Source of the DNA: Nocardia blacklockiae
Lineage (GTDB): Bacteria; Actinomycetota; Actinomycetes; Mycobacteriales; Mycobacteriaceae
DNA length: 64,000 bases
Reading direction: 5' to 3'
Assembly: GCF_015477355.1 (NCBI RefSeq)
Contig: NZ_JADLRJ010000007.1
Location: 1 to 64,000 of the forward strand
Under the pieces are notes generated by a model. It had not been told where the DNA came from. It saw only the letters and a program-made list of their open reading frames with translations, and ran no database searches. Position numbers and translations under genes: made by a program. Shown piece after piece: positions 1-9,233 of this stretch (position 1 is its first letter; every line of letters begins with the position of its first letter).

Positions 1-63
1 CTCCCACTGCTTGTCCGTCAGCACCTGGTACCGATCACCGGTCAGTGTCGCCACGGCGACCAT
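1..63 (-). CDS. Transposase N-terminus (partial, runs off window)
   Basis: The first 21 codons on the minus strand, from ATG at 63, read MVAVATLTGDRYQVLTDKQWE. The LTD(K/E)QW segment is the characteristic beginning of IS5-family DDE transposases, in which 'LTDEQW..L.PLLP' opens the protein. The gene is cut by the window edge, so neither catalytic residues nor intactness can be judged. Confidence 0.5.
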   Translation of the reverse strand, partial: MVAVATLTGDRYQVLTDKQWE

Positions 64-66
64 AAT

Positions 67-99
67 GCATGACCGGCCCGCTGTTCGGGCTGGTCATGC
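67..99. repeat. 14-bp inverted repeat inside the IS end
   Basis: GCATGACCGGCCCG (67-80) and CGGGCTGGTCATGC (86-99) are reverse complements except for one position, with a 5-base loop CTGTT. It sits between the transposase start and the presumed IS terminus, where it could be a transposase binding site or a hairpin that blocks read-through into the transposase. Confidence 0.55.
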
Positions 100-142
100 A
101 AAATCTATTGGGAGACAGGCCCTAGTCGGAGAGCGAGGGGCG

Positions 143-535
143 ATGACCAATGCTATGTCCGAGGCCGAGTTGGCCGCGTTCGATATCGCCGGGATGCTCG
201 TCACCGGGCTGAGCGGTGACAGCGAGGCGGTGCGACGTGATCTGTTCGGCATCGGCGCTGTCGGCGCCGCCGTGGTGCTGGATCGCGCCGGTACCCAGCC
301 CCGGTCGGTGGCATACCTGGCGGATGTGGTGCGGGCAGGCGGCTGTCGCTTTGCGGCGGAACTGGAAGAGCCACTTCCGGAACCCGCGCAGGCGGTGACT
401 GTTCGACCCTGGTTGCGCGCGGTTGTCGGCGTCGCCGAGTCGGTGAATACCGATGACCTACTGGCTGATTGGTTGCGTGCGGTCGCCACGATCCTGGCGG
501 TGCGCAGGTTGGATCGTACCGGGGGTTTCGCGTGA
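143..535 (+). CDS. Hypothetical protein, 130 aa
   Basis: I do not recognise this protein. It is soluble (no membrane segment or signal peptide), acidic in its first half, and has a pattern AxDIAGMLVTGLSGD near residues 12-26 and a hydrophobic core AVGAAVVLDRAG. The start at 143 is preferred over an in-frame upstream start because AGCGAGGGG lies just before it and because the upstream part would fall inside the insertion-sequence end. It overlaps the next gene by 4 bases (GTGA), so the two are translationally coupled. Its promoter would lie at or in the IS terminus, which may have altered its expression. Confidence 0.55.
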   Translation: MTNAMSEAELAAFDIAGMLVTGLSGDSEAVRRDLFGIGAVGAAVVLDRAGTQPRSVAYLADVVRAGGCRFAAELEEPLPEPAQAVTVRPWLRAVVGVAESVNTDDLLADWLRAVATILAVRRLDRTGGFA

Positions 536-1191
536 ACATTCCGGGGCAAGGTGCGGAACCGCGTCGCCGCTCTCGGCTGCCGTGGGTAATCACTGCGATG
601 GTGGTGGCGTTGGTAGCGGCGGTGATGGTGGTCGGCGGGGTCGTCTATCACCGCGGGCATCAGCCGAAAGGGGATGTGGCGAGCGGGGTTTCGGCGGGGC
701 CGGAATGTGCGCTCGACGAGTCGACGTTGGCGCGTACGCGGACGCACAATTTCGAGCATGGGGGGACGTATGAGCCCGGGGGTGGGGGTTCCGGGGTGGC
801 GGAGCGGAACGTAAATTGTGAATGGGGGCAGGTCCGGGGTGTCGATGGGATCGATGAGCGGGAATTGGTTGTGCACGTGGGGATATTCGGTGGGGCGGAC
901 GGGGTCGAGCGGGCGCGGCGGAACTATGCGGATACGAAGGTGCCGCCCTATCTGATTTCCGACGCCGAGGTGATCGATGTGGCGGGGATCGGGGACGAGG
1001 CATCCTTCGCGTTGCGGAAGAATCGCTCGATCTCGGAAGTGCGGATTCTGGTGCGGAAGGGGAACGTCGTCGTGAGCGCTGGTCTCAGGGGTAAGAAGCA
1101 GGGGGCGTTCCGGTCGACCGCGATGTCGTATTCCGAGGGGCGGCCGATCGCTGAACTCGTGGCGCGGGACCTGCTGCGACGACATACCTGA
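532..1191 (+). CDS. Membrane-anchored DUF3558-like protein
   Basis: This 219-aa protein has a short basic N-terminus, one membrane segment (about residues 18-40, [19 protein letters not shown]) and a predicted extracytoplasmic domain. The domain shows a Cys near residue 61, a second in a VNCEWG motif, a DVAGIGDEA motif and a closing helix, which resembles the actinobacterial DUF3558 lipoprotein/exported family; here the anchor is a transmembrane helix rather than a lipobox. The GTG start overlaps the stop of the preceding gene by 4 bases. Function unknown; it ends 25 bases before gcvT. Confidence 0.55.
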   Translation: MNIPGQGAEPRRRSRLPWVITAMVVALVAAVMVVGGVVYHRGHQPKGDVASGVSAGPECALDESTLARTRTHNFEHGGTYEPGGGGSGVAERNVNCEWGQVRGVDGIDERELVVHVGIFGGADGVERARRNYADTKVPPYLISDAEVIDVAGIGDEASFALRKNRSISEVRILVRKGNVVVSAGLRGKKQGAFRSTAMSYSEGRPIAELVARDLLRRHT

Positions 1192-1203
1192 AGTAGGGAC
1201 CGA

Positions 1204-1216
1204 TAAGCTCGCTCGG
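1204..1216 (+). promoter_or_regulatory. gcvT -10 box, leaderless
   Basis: TAAGCT (1204-1209) fits the actinobacterial TANNNT -10 consensus and is separated by 7 bases from the GTG start at 1217, so transcription should begin at or next to the start codon. Confidence 0.5.
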
Positions 1217-2317
1217 GTGACCGACTCGAAGCTGCTGCAGGGCCCGATTCATGATGTTCATGCCGAGCTGGGGGCGACGTTTGCGCCGTTCGGGGGGTGG
1301 GAGATGCCGGTGCAGTATGGGGGGACGGTGGCCGAGCACACCGCTGTGCGGGATGCGGTGGGGTTGTTCGATGTGAGCCATCTCGGGAAGGCGACCGTGC
1401 GGGGGCCGGGGGCGGCGGAGTTCGTGAACTCGGCGTTGAGTAATGATCTGGGGCGGATTCGGCCGGGGAAGGCGCAGTACACGTTGTGCTGTACGCCGGA
1501 GGGTGGGGTGATCGATGATCTGATCGTCTATTACGTGAGTGATGACGAGATTTTTCTGGTGCCCAACGCCGCGAATACCGCCGCTGTGGTCGCCGAGTTG
1601 CGGAAGGCCGCGCCGGAGGGTGTGACGGTCACCGACGAGCATCGGGAGTATGCGGTGTTCGCGGTGCAGGGGCCGAAATCGGCGGAGGTGCTGAGCGCGC
1701 TGGGGCTGCCCACCGAGATGGAATACATGGCTTTCGCCGACGCGGAGTGGGATGGTCGGCCGGTCCGGGTCTGCCGCACCGGTTACACCGGTGAACACGG
1801 ATACGAACTGCTGCCGCGCTGGGACGACGCCGCGCCGCTGTTCCGTGCGCTGCTGGCGGAGGTGCGTGCCCGCGGCGGCGAGGCGGCCGGGCTCGGTGCG
1901 CGCGACACGCTGCGGACCGAGATGGGTTATCCGCTACACGGGCACGAGCTGTCGCCGGAGATCTCGCCGGTGCAGGCCCGCTGCGGCTGGGCGGTGGGAT
2001 GGAAGAAGCCGGAGTTCTGGGGCCGCGACGCGCTGACGGCGGAGAAGGCGGCGGGCCCGCGCCGAACCCTGTTGGGGCTCAAGGCCCTCGATCGCGGCGT
2101 GCTGCGTCAGGGGCAGGCGGTGCTGCGTGGTGACGAGCGGGTCGGCGAGACCACCTCGGGCACCTTCTCGCCCACGCTCAAGGTCGGCATCGCCCTCGCC
2201 CTGTTGGACACCGCCGCCGGGCTCGAGCCCGGCGCGGAAGTGGAGGTCGACGTCCGCGGCCGCCGCCTGCGCGCGGAAGTGGTCCGCCCGCCGTTCGTCA
2301 CCCCGCACACCTCCTGA
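1217..2317 (+). CDS. gcvT: Glycine cleavage system aminomethyltransferase (T protein)
   Basis: GcvT transfers the methylene group of the aminomethyl-lipoyl H protein to tetrahydrofolate, releasing ammonia. The 366-aa length matches the family. Visible hallmarks are the N-terminal [12 protein letters not shown], the [11 protein letters not shown] strand pair, the [10 protein letters not shown] motif and the folate-site [12 protein letters not shown] near residue 187, then the C-terminal barrel ([23 protein letters not shown]). No gcvP or gcvH is adjacent, so the other glycine cleavage genes are elsewhere, as in M. tuberculosis where gcvT is also next to ilvE. The GTG start is fixed by a -10 box 7 bases upstream. 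Confidence 0.95.
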   Translation: MTDSKLLQGPIHDVHAELGATFAPFGGWEMPVQYGGTVAEHTAVRDAVGLFDVSHLGKATVRGPGAAEFVNSALSNDLGRIRPGKAQYTLCCTPEGGVIDDLIVYYVSDDEIFLVPNAANTAAVVAELRKAAPEGVTVTDEHREYAVFAVQGPKSAEVLSALGLPTEMEYMAFADAEWDGRPVRVCRTGYTGEHGYELLPRWDDAAPLFRALLAEVRARGGEAAGLGARDTLRTEMGYPLHGHELSPEISPVQARCGWAVGWKKPEFWGRDALTAEKAAGPRRTLLGLKALDRGVLRQGQAVLRGDERVGETTSGTFSPTLKVGIALALLDTAAGLEPGAEVEVDVRGRRLRAEVVRPPFVTPHTS

Positions 2318-2418
2318 CCCGAACCTGTTGCGCGCGAGAGTATTCCGTCGCGCGCACTGGCCACCGCGTTGCGGGCCAGCCCGGGTCGTGCTGTCGGTAC
2401 ACCGAGCAGCGCCCACTC

Positions 2419-2770
2419 GACGTGGCGTCATACGCGTGCAGTAGTCAGTGTGCCGACATGGCTTGAACGCATGCGGTGGCAACGGGTCGGCATAACGTCG
2501 AACGCAAGCGGTGGTCGGCAGTCGGCATGGTGTCGAACACAAGCAGTGGTCAGTGTGCCGACATGGCGTTGAACGCATGCAGTGGTCAACGCGGTCGGCA
2601 TGGCGTTGAACGCAAGCGGCGGTGAGCGGGCGGCATGGTGTCGAGCACATGCAGTGGTCGGCGGAGCCACGAGCAACGGTCAGCGGCTCGGCACGGCGTC
2701 GAACACATGCGGTGATCGGCGGTCGGCATGGCGTCGAGTACGCGCAGTGGTCAGCGGGGCGGCATGGTGG
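2419..2770 (+). repeat. Degenerate ~35-bp tandem repeat, about 9 copies
   Basis: Units begin CGRCATGGYGT and continue ..GAACRCAWGCRGTGGTC, with starts near 2419, 2454, 2488, 2523, 2559, 2596, 2631, 2689, 2724 and a truncated one at 2760. Spacing is mostly 34-37 bp (one unit is longer, 58 bp). The array fills the gcvT-ilvE gap and its right end runs into the 3' end of the small minus-strand gene. There are no unique spacers, so it is a minisatellite rather than a CRISPR. Open frames across it are shadows. Bases 2318-2418 show nothing else. Confidence 0.75.
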
Positions 2771-2951
2771 CGGGCGACGGGAGGGCGGTCGAGATGACCG
2801 GCAGCAGCACGACCGGGCGGCCGCCTCCCACGGGCTCCCGGGGCGGGCGGAGCAGGACGGCCGCGGCGATGAGAACGACCGCCACCGCGATCCCGGCGCC
2901 GATGCGGACGTACGCCCAACGCCGGTGTCGCCGTGGTGCCACGAACCGCAC
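2751..2951 (-). CDS. Small single-pass membrane protein, 66 aa
   Basis: A basic N-terminus ([18 protein letters not shown]) is followed by one hydrophobic helix (about residues 17-34, [18 protein letters not shown]) and a proline-rich tail. A strong Shine-Dalgarno AGGAGGG lies 8 bases before the GTG start, which is why I accept this short gene and this start. Its last codons overlap the end of the tandem-repeat array, so the C-terminus may have been rewritten by repeat expansion. Function unknown; it is transcribed away from ilvE. Confidence 0.55.
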   Translation of the reverse strand: MRFVAPRRHRRWAYVRIGAGIAVAVVLIAAAVLLRPPREPVGGGRPVVLLPVISTALPSPATMPPR

Positions 2952-3262
2952 GTCCCGCTCCCTCCTGCTCGGACCTCACCGTTCCCATCGGAACCAGTGC
3001 TCGGCCGTTAGCAAATGGCCGTCCGCACCGGACGCGCACGGCCTCCGAGAGGGCGGGATCGCGGTCTCCACGCGGGCTGTATGGTCTGTCCCGAGCGCCG
3101 CGCCCGGACCGGATGAAGCCACGAACCCCCGAGCGATTCGCTCATCGGTCGCGAGGTCGGGTGCGGCGTGGTTGGGCAGTCTGCGCAGGGGCTCGAGGTG
3201 GTACCGGGGGAGAGGCAGGACCTCGCATCATGGGCGGAACGCCGGGTTCTAGGATCGGGTTC
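2952..3262. other. Divergent intergenic region upstream of ilvE
   Basis: This 311-bp gap separates the small membrane gene from ilvE. It contains the ribosome site of the small gene at its left edge, a short stem CGGCC/GGCCG around 3002-3021, and the ilvE -10 box at the right edge. No further gene or RNA element could be supported. Confidence 0.5.
3250..3262 (+). promoter_or_regulatory. ilvE -10 box, leaderless
   Basis: TAGGAT (3250-3255) lies 7 bases before the ATG at 3263. This spacing implies a leaderless transcript and argues against the in-frame upstream ATG at 3230. Confidence 0.5.
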
Positions 3263-4363
3263 ATGACCGTTGCCGCACAGTTCACCCGTATTCCGCATCC
3301 CTCGCCCACTCCGGCGGCGCGGCGACAGGAGATGCTGGTGGAGCCGGGCTTCGGGCGTTTCTTCACCGACCATATGGTCTCGATCGACTATCGCGACGGC
3401 GAGTGGACCGATCCGCGGGTCGAGCCGTACGCGCCGCTGCAGATGGACCCCTCGACCATGGTGTTCCACTACGGCCAGGCCATCTTCGAGGGCCTGAAGG
3501 CGTACCGGCAGGGCGACGGCAGCATCGCGACCTTCCGCATCGACGCCAACGCGGCCCGCTTCCAGCGGTCGGCCCGGCGCATGGCGATGGCGGAGCTGCC
3601 GGCGGATCTGTTCGTCGAGTCGATCCGCCAGCTGCTCGAGGTCGACGCCGACTGGGTGCCCGCCGCCGGCGGCGAGGACTCGCTGTATCTGCGGCCGTTC
3701 ATGTTCGCCACCGAGTCCGGCCTCGGCGTCAAGCCGGCCGCGGCCTACAAGTACCTGCTGCTGGGATCGCCTGCGGGAGCGTACTTTCCGCGCGGCCTGA
3801 AGCCGGTGCGGGTGTGGCTGTCCACCGAGTACGTGCGCGCCGCGCCGGGTGGCACCGGCGAGGCGAAGGTGGCCGGCAACTACGCCGCCTCGCTGCTGGC
3901 GCAGAAGCAGGCCGCCGACAAGGACTGCGACCAAGTGGTGTGGCTGGACGCCTGCGAGCACCGCTACGTCGAGGAGATGGGCACCAACAACCTGTTCTTC
4001 GTCTACGGTACGGGCTCTCAGGCGCGCCTGGTGACCCCGGAGCTGTCCGGTTCGCTGCTGCCCGGCATCACTCGCGACTCGCTGCTCACCCTGGCCGCCG
4101 ATTCCGGCTACCAGGTGGAGGAACGCAAGATCTCCGTCGAGGAATGGCGCCGCGGCGTCGAGTCCGGCGAGATCACCGAGGTGTTCGGCTGCGGCACAGC
4201 GGCGGTCGTCATCCCGGTCGCGTCGGTGCGCTCGGAAGAGGGCGAATTCACCATCGGCGACGGCGAACCCGGCGAGGTCACCATGGCGCTGCGCGAGACG
4301 CTGACCGGAATTCAGCGCGGCACCTTCGCCGATATTCACGGCTGGATGCGCAAGCTGGTCTGA
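3263..4363 (+). CDS. ilvE: Branched-chain amino acid aminotransferase
   Basis: IlvE is the PLP-dependent fold-IV transaminase that makes valine, leucine and isoleucine from their keto acids using glutamate. The 366-aa product carries the family signature from [16 protein letters not shown] through the PLP lysine in [12 protein letters not shown] (Lys about 202) and [11 protein letters not shown] to the phosphate-binding [11 protein letters not shown] near the C-terminus. The start at 3263 is set by the -10 box. It converges on the MBL hydrolase gene with only 18 bases between them. The order gcvT-ilvE with cobT/cobS nearby is the same as in M. tuberculosis. Confidence 0.96.
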   Translation: MTVAAQFTRIPHPSPTPAARRQEMLVEPGFGRFFTDHMVSIDYRDGEWTDPRVEPYAPLQMDPSTMVFHYGQAIFEGLKAYRQGDGSIATFRIDANAARFQRSARRMAMAELPADLFVESIRQLLEVDADWVPAAGGEDSLYLRPFMFATESGLGVKPAAAYKYLLLGSPAGAYFPRGLKPVRVWLSTEYVRAAPGGTGEAKVAGNYAASLLAQKQAADKDCDQVVWLDACEHRYVEEMGTNNLFFVYGTGSQARLVTPELSGSLLPGITRDSLLTLAADSGYQVEERKISVEEWRRGVESGEITEVFGCGTAAVVIPVASVRSEEGEFTIGDGEPGEVTMALRETLTGIQRGTFADIHGWMRKLV

Positions 4364-4384
4364 GTCCGGACCGGCCGGAACTCA
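4361..4384. terminator. Short hairpin between convergent ilvE and MBL gene
   Basis: TGAGTCCGG (4361-4369) and CCGGAACTCA (4375-4384) pair with one bulged base across a 5-base loop. It overlaps both stop codons, so it could terminate both transcripts. There is no U-run. Confidence 0.35.
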
Positions 4385-5095
4385 CCCCGGCATCAACATG
4401 TGCCACTGTTCCAAGGTCTGCGGGCGCATCACATAGTTGCTGTCCCGCACCGCCGACAGCGCGGCGCTGGGTTCCTGCGAATACCAGTGCCCCGGATAAA
4501 CGACCGGATCGCCCGATAGGCCCGCTAGATATCGGAGACTGCGGAACATCGCGTCGGAATCGCCGCCCGGGAAATCGGTGCGGCCGCAGCCGTCGACGAA
4601 CAGCGTGTCACCGGCGACGAGCCGGTCCTCGAACAGGAAGCACTGGCTGCCCGGCGTATGCCCGGGAGTGTGCAGCAATTCGATCTCGAGCCCGCCGACG
4701 CTGATCTTCTCGCCGTGTTCGTGCCCGGTGAACTCACTGGGCGCGATGCCGGTGACATTGGCGACCCACGGCAGTTCCTCGGCGTTGACGTGCACCGGAA
4801 CCTGCACCCGCTCCAGCAGTTCCCGCACGCCGCGCAGGGTGAATCCCATCATCGTGCCGCCGACGTGGTCGGGGTGGTGGTGGGTGGCGAGCACACCGGT
4901 CAGGCGCAGTCCGTCGGCCTCGGCGATATCCACCAGATCGGTTGCCGCATAGGCGGGATCGACGACCACACACTCGCCGCTGTCCCGGTCGCCGATCAAA
5001 TACGCGAAATTGCGCATCTGCGTCGCGATCGGATCGCCCACGGCCCAATCCCTGCCGGCCAGCAGCTGACGAAAATACAAACGGTCGGATCCCAT
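4382..5095 (-). CDS. MBL-fold metallo-hydrolase (glyoxalase II-like)
   Basis: A 237-aa metallo-beta-lactamase-fold enzyme with the metal motif THHHPDHVGG (residues 71-80), then HTPGHTPGS, GDTLFVDGCGRTDFPGG and the last ligand in YPGHWYS. This set of ligands is typical of hydroxyacylglutathione hydrolase-like or persulfide-dioxygenase-like proteins; the DFPGGD segment fits the former-like general MBL group, and the exact substrate is not predictable. The second ATG is chosen because TAGGGT (5102-5107, minus strand) lies 6 bases before it, a leaderless arrangement; the first ATG, two codons upstream, directly abuts the box. Confidence 0.85.
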   Translation of the reverse strand: MGSDRLYFRQLLAGRDWAVGDPIATQMRNFAYLIGDRDSGECVVVDPAYAATDLVDIAEADGLRLTGVLATHHHPDHVGGTMMGFTLRGVRELLERVQVPVHVNAEELPWVANVTGIAPSEFTGHEHGEKISVGGLEIELLHTPGHTPGSQCFLFEDRLVAGDTLFVDGCGRTDFPGGDSDAMFRSLRYLAGLSGDPVVYPGHWYSQEPSAALSAVRDSNYVMRPQTLEQWHMLMPG

Positions 5096-5107
5096 GCTCA
5101 TACCCTA
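5096..5107 (-). promoter_or_regulatory. MBL gene -10 box, leaderless
   Basis: On the minus strand TAGGGT (5107 to 5102) is followed after 6 bases by ATG at 5095. Confidence 0.45.
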
Positions 5108-5269
5108 TGGCTCGGTGGCGACCGGCGCGCATTCGACCGACTGTGATTCGTCACCGCGTAGCACGGACGAAGCCGAAACGAAACACGCACGGGGAAATCA
5201 CCGGATCACCTATTACAGATCGTGGAAATTGCGCCGCATCGTCCGCCGATGCGGCACAGTCGTTTTCGG

Positions 5270-6346
<1,077 letters not shown>

Positions 6347-6482
6347 TTACCCATGAACGTCCGAAATCAGTCGTCCGTAACGTACACCGTCGAACTGGCA
6401 ACCCACCAGCCCGACGCCCGGGGTGTCTCAGTCGGTACTGATCTTGTGCGACAACGGATCTCACCGCACCCGGGCAGCAGAA

Positions 6483-6512
6483 AGCGCGGAATCCCGGCCG
6501 GGATTCCGCGCT
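6483..6512. terminator. 30-bp perfect palindrome, terminator of the HesB-like gene
   Basis: AGCGCGGAATCCCGG and its exact reverse complement lie back to back. Read on the minus strand, as the HesB-like gene would be, the palindrome is followed by TTTCT, so it is a likely intrinsic terminator just after that gene's stop. Confidence 0.7.
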
Positions 6513-6524
6513 GGTGCGCCGAAC

Positions 6525-6875
6525 TCAGTTGAAGCTGTCGCCGCAGGCGCAGGAGCCCGTGGCGTTCGGGTTGTCGATGGTGAAACCCTGCTTCTCGATG
6601 GTGTCGACGAAGTCGATCGCGGCGCCCTGGACGTACGGGGCGCTCATCCGGTCGACGGTCAGCGTGACGCCGCCGAACTCGGCGGTGAGGTCACCGTCGA
6701 GGCTGCGGTCGTCGAAGAACAGCTGGTAGCGCAGGCCCGCGCAACCACCGGGCTGCACGGCGATCCGCAGCGCCAGGTCGTCGCGGCCCTCCTGATCGAG
6801 CAGCGCCTTCGCCTTGCTGGCGGCCGCGTCGGTCAGCGTGACACCGTGAGTGGTGGTCTCGTTCTGCACAGTCAT
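6525..6875 (-). CDS. erpA: Iron-sulfur cluster insertion protein, HesB/IscA/ErpA type
   Basis: A-type Fe-S carrier of 116 aa, matching M. tuberculosis Rv2204c. It receives clusters from the assembly machinery and delivers them to apo-proteins. The three ligand cysteines are present: Cys45 in GGCAGLRYQLFFD and the pair Cys109/Cys111 in the GSCACGDSF tail. The start is fixed by GAGGAG 6 bases before ATG; a longer upstream extension is not family-like. It is transcribed away from the DUF3043 gene and ends in a strong hairpin. The symbol erpA is by analogy with the A-type group and not proven. Confidence 0.85.
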   Translation of the reverse strand: MTVQNETTTHGVTLTDAAASKAKALLDQEGRDDLALRIAVQPGGCAGLRYQLFFDDRSLDGDLTAEFGGVTLTVDRMSAPYVQGAAIDFVDTIEKQGFTIDNPNATGSCACGDSFN

Positions 6876-7161
6876 GAAGTCTCCTCGGGACCCGTGTTCA
6901 ACCCGTGAACAGCGCACGGCTCGGAAGCTGTCAACGCCACTTCGCGGGTGGCTATTCCAATCTTGCCACTCCGGCGCGGCGGCGCCCTAGCCCGTATACC
7001 CACTCGCACCCGGGAGGTATGCCTGCCGTGCACGTGTGTTCGCTATCGACCGTACTCGCGTGGCCGACGGAAACGGGCGGTTAGCGGCGGGTGAACGGGC
7101 GACTATGGCACACGACACAACAACTCGGCGAACCGGATTTCCAGGGCGGTGTGCCATCGAA

Positions 7162-7174
7162 TAGCCTGGTCGGC
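7162..7174 (+). promoter_or_regulatory. DUF3043 gene -10 box, leaderless
   Basis: TAGCCT (7162-7167) is 7 bases before GTG at 7175. Confidence 0.5.
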
Positions 7175-7852
7175 GTGAAGTTCCTCCGCCGCGGCGATGC
7201 CAGCAAGACCGACGACCTCGCCGACGAGACCTCGGCCGACCGGGCCGACGGCGGCGCGGTCACCCCTGACGAGCGGCCGGCCGCCACGGCCACCGCCGGC
7301 AAAGGACGGCCCACACCCAAGCGCCGCGACGCCGAGGCCAGGCGCCGCGGCCCCGTCGCGCCCGCGCCGATGACCTCGAAGGAGGCCCGCGCGCGTCGCA
7401 AGGCCACCCGCGGTACGCGGGAGGAGCGCAAGGTGGCCTCCGCCGAGCGCCGCGCGGCCGCCGCGGACCGCCGCGCCCGCATGCTGGCCGGTGAGGACAA
7501 GTTCCTGCTGCCGCGCGACCGCGGCCCGGTGCGCGCCTACGTGCGCGACCTGGTCGACGCGCGGCGCAATCTGGTCGGGATGTTCATGCCGCTGGCGCTG
7601 GTGCTGATTCTCACCATGTTCCTGACGCCCGCGATCCAGGCCTACGTCACGCTGGCGATGCTGGTGATGATGGCGTTCATGGTGGCCGAGGGCTTCCTGA
7701 TCGGGCGGACCATCAACAAGCGGGTGCGCGAGCGCTTCCCCGACGACACCACCTCCTCGTGGTCGCTCGGCTGGTACGCCTTCGTCCGGGCCTCCCAGAT
7801 CCGCCGCATGCGCGCACCGAAGCCCCGGGTGAATCCGGGCGAGGCGGTCTAG
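7175..7852 (+). CDS. DUF3043 family membrane protein
   Basis: Actinobacterial DUF3043 protein, 225 aa, equivalent to M. tuberculosis Rv2206. A KFLRRGD start is followed by a long charged, Arg/Ala-rich cytoplasmic region (residues about 10-125) containing KGRPTPKRRDAEARRR and RREERKVASAERR-type basic helices, then two transmembrane helices (about 132-152 and 158-176) and a basic RERFPDD tail. The role is unknown; the basic region suggests contact with nucleic acid or lipid headgroups (inference). The start follows a -10 box directly, and the gene is divergent from the HesB-like gene. Confidence 0.85.
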   Translation: MKFLRRGDASKTDDLADETSADRADGGAVTPDERPAATATAGKGRPTPKRRDAEARRRGPVAPAPMTSKEARARRKATRGTREERKVASAERRAAAADRRARMLAGEDKFLLPRDRGPVRAYVRDLVDARRNLVGMFMPLALVLILTMFLTPAIQAYVTLAMLVMMAFMVAEGFLIGRTINKRVRERFPDDTTSSWSLGWYAFVRASQIRRMRAPKPRVNPGEAV

Positions 7853-7858
7853 TTCCGT

Positions 7859-8059
7859 TCAGCCGTGTTCGCGCATGGCGGTGATGGCGCGGATTTCGAG
7901 GTCCAGTCGCTGGGCGTCGCGATCGTCGACGGCGCTGTAGCCGGTCGGCGGCAGGGTGAGGCCGTGGTGCAGGAAGACCCGGACCGCGAGCACGATCATC
8001 AGGACGAACAGTGCGGTGAGTAGCAAGGTGAGCATGGCGGTAATTTTTCTATCGGCCAC
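7859..8059 (-). CDS. Small membrane protein, 66 aa
   Basis: One hydrophobic helix (about residues 9-28, MLTLLLTALFVLMIVLAVRVF) is followed by a polar tail with DDRDAQRLDLEIRAITAMREHG. The start is GTG at 8059; an ATG eight codons in is an alternative. It ends 6 bases from the DUF3043 stop (convergent) and is divergent from the GlxA regulator, sharing a perfect palindrome in the gap, so the regulator may control it. Not recognised as a known family. Confidence 0.5.
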   Translation of the reverse strand: MADRKITAMLTLLLTALFVLMIVLAVRVFLHHGLTLPPTGYSAVDDRDAQRLDLEIRAITAMREHG

Positions 8060-8061
8060 TT

Positions 8062-8079
8062 ACTGCCACCAGTGGCAGT
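8062..8079. promoter_or_regulatory. Perfect palindromic operator ACTGCCAC-CA-GTGGCAGT
   Basis: Two perfect 8-bp arms with a 2-base centre lie between the small membrane gene and the GlxA-type regulator, about 30 bp upstream of the regulator's -10 box, the position expected for an autoregulatory or activator site. Confidence 0.6.
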
Positions 8080-8109
8080 TGCGACATTGTTCGTAAAAAT
8101 CCGGCCACG

Positions 8110-8121
8110 TAGACTGACCTG
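8110..8121 (+). promoter_or_regulatory. GlxA regulator -10 box, leaderless
   Basis: TAGACT (8110-8115) is 6 bases before ATG at 8122. Confidence 0.5.
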
Positions 8122-9078
8122 ATGTTGTCCAAGGTCGCCGCCGTGCTGAGCGAGAACGTCGCCATGTTCGAATTCGGCGTCGTCTGTGAGGTTTTCGGGC
8201 TCGACCGCCGCGACGACGGGCTGCCGGGATTCGACTTCCGGGTGTGCGGGGCCGAGCCGGGGCGGCCGCTGCGGTCGAGTACGCCCGGCATCACCCTCAC
8301 GCCCGAGTACGGCCTGGACGAACTGCTCGACGCCGACCTGGTCGCGGTGCCCGCGTTTCCGGTCGCCGCGGACCACGAGTTCGATCAGCGGGTGGTGCAG
8401 GCTATTCGCGCCGCCGTCGACAACGGGTCGACGGTGCTTACGGTGTGCTCGGGCGCGTTCCTCGCAGGGGCCGCCGGGCTGCTGGACGGTCGGAAATGCA
8501 CCACGCACTGGCGCTACGTCGGGCAGCTGGCCGAGCTGTACCCCTCGGCCACCGTCGACCCCGACGTGCTGTTCGTCGACGAGGGGAACCTCATCACCAG
8601 CGCAGGTACCGCCGCGGGCATCGACGCCTGCCTGCACCTGGTGCGGCGCGAACTGGGCAGCGCGGCCGCGAACAAAATCGCCCGGCGGATGGTGGTGCCG
8701 CCGCAGCGCGACGGCGGGCAGCGCCAGTTCATCGAGCGTCCGGTGCCGGAGTGCACCTCCGACAGCCTCGGCGACACCCTCCTCTGGATGGGCGAGCACC
8801 TCGAACTGCCGCACACCGTCGAGGACCTGGCCGCGCGCTCGGCCATGTCGACGCGCACCTTCGCCCGCCGCTTCGTCGCCGAGACCGGCACCACACCCGT
8901 CAAGTGGCTCACCAATCAGCGTGTGCTGCTGGCAAAGCAACTGCTCGAGGACACCACGCTGGACCTGGAAACCATCGCCGACCGCTCCGGGTTCGGGTCC
9001 AGCGCGCTACTGCGCCACCATTTCCAGAGGTTGGTGGGGATTGCGCCGATTGCCTATCGGCGCAGGTTCGGGGGGTGA
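8122..9078 (+). CDS. GlxA-family transcriptional regulator (DJ-1/PfpI + AraC HTH)
   Basis: A 318-aa two-domain regulator. Residues 1 to about 170 form a DJ-1/PfpI-like domain with a nucleophile-elbow Cys near residue 108 in TVCSGAFLAGAAG and a TSAGTAAGID segment; residues about 215-318 are an AraC-type double helix-turn-helix (MSTRTFARRFVAETGTTP and DLETIADRSGFGS..LRHHF). In this family the PfpI domain is a sensor rather than a protease. The target is unknown; the divergent small membrane gene and the gene itself share a palindrome and are the obvious candidates. Confidence 0.88.
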   Translation: MLSKVAAVLSENVAMFEFGVVCEVFGLDRRDDGLPGFDFRVCGAEPGRPLRSSTPGITLTPEYGLDELLDADLVAVPAFPVAADHEFDQRVVQAIRAAVDNGSTVLTVCSGAFLAGAAGLLDGRKCTTHWRYVGQLAELYPSATVDPDVLFVDEGNLITSAGTAAGIDACLHLVRRELGSAAANKIARRMVVPPQRDGGQRQFIERPVPECTSDSLGDTLLWMGEHLELPHTVEDLAARSAMSTRTFARRFVAETGTTPVKWLTNQRVLLAKQLLEDTTLDLETIADRSGFGSSALLRHHFQRLVGIAPIAYRRRFGG

Positions 9079-9091
9079 GCCTCCGACCCCC
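9071..9091 (+). terminator. Weak hairpin at the end of the GlxA regulator gene
   Basis: GGGGGT (9071-9076) pairs with ACCCCC (9086-9091) over a 9-base loop spanning the stop codon. There is no U-run; it is only a weak candidate. Confidence 0.25.
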
Positions 9092-9233
9092 TGCCCGCGT
9101 GATGGCACAGCACCACACCTATCGGCGACCTACCATACGAAACCAGCTCCGGCTCAACCGATCCGCACACTTTCTTCGCCACCTGTCGGTTCCGGTTCAA
9201 CGACTTCACCGGCGGGGCTGCGGATCCTGTCGG

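Larger units (their letters stand above)
1..122 (-). mobile_element. End of an IS5-like insertion sequence (partial)
   Basis: The leftmost bases hold the start of a transposase on the minus strand and then a probable IS terminus. Reading from the plus side, the end looks like GGAGACAGGCCC (111-122), followed by TAG, giving CCTAG at the junction. IS5-family members of the IS427 type commonly insert at CTAG/TA-like targets. A 14-bp inverted repeat (67-80 with 86-99, one mismatch) lies between transposase start and terminus. The rest of the element lies outside the window, so family assignment is an inference from the N-terminus and the end sequence. Confidence 0.5.

Noticed and set aside
2127-2444. 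Frames overlapping the end of gcvT and the repeat array
   Set aside because: They lie in other frames of gcvT and continue into repeats; no independent evidence for translation.
2419-2770. Possible CRISPR-like array
   Set aside because: Units adjoin head-to-tail and vary throughout; there are no unique spacers between constant repeats, no dyad repeat, and no cas genes in the window.
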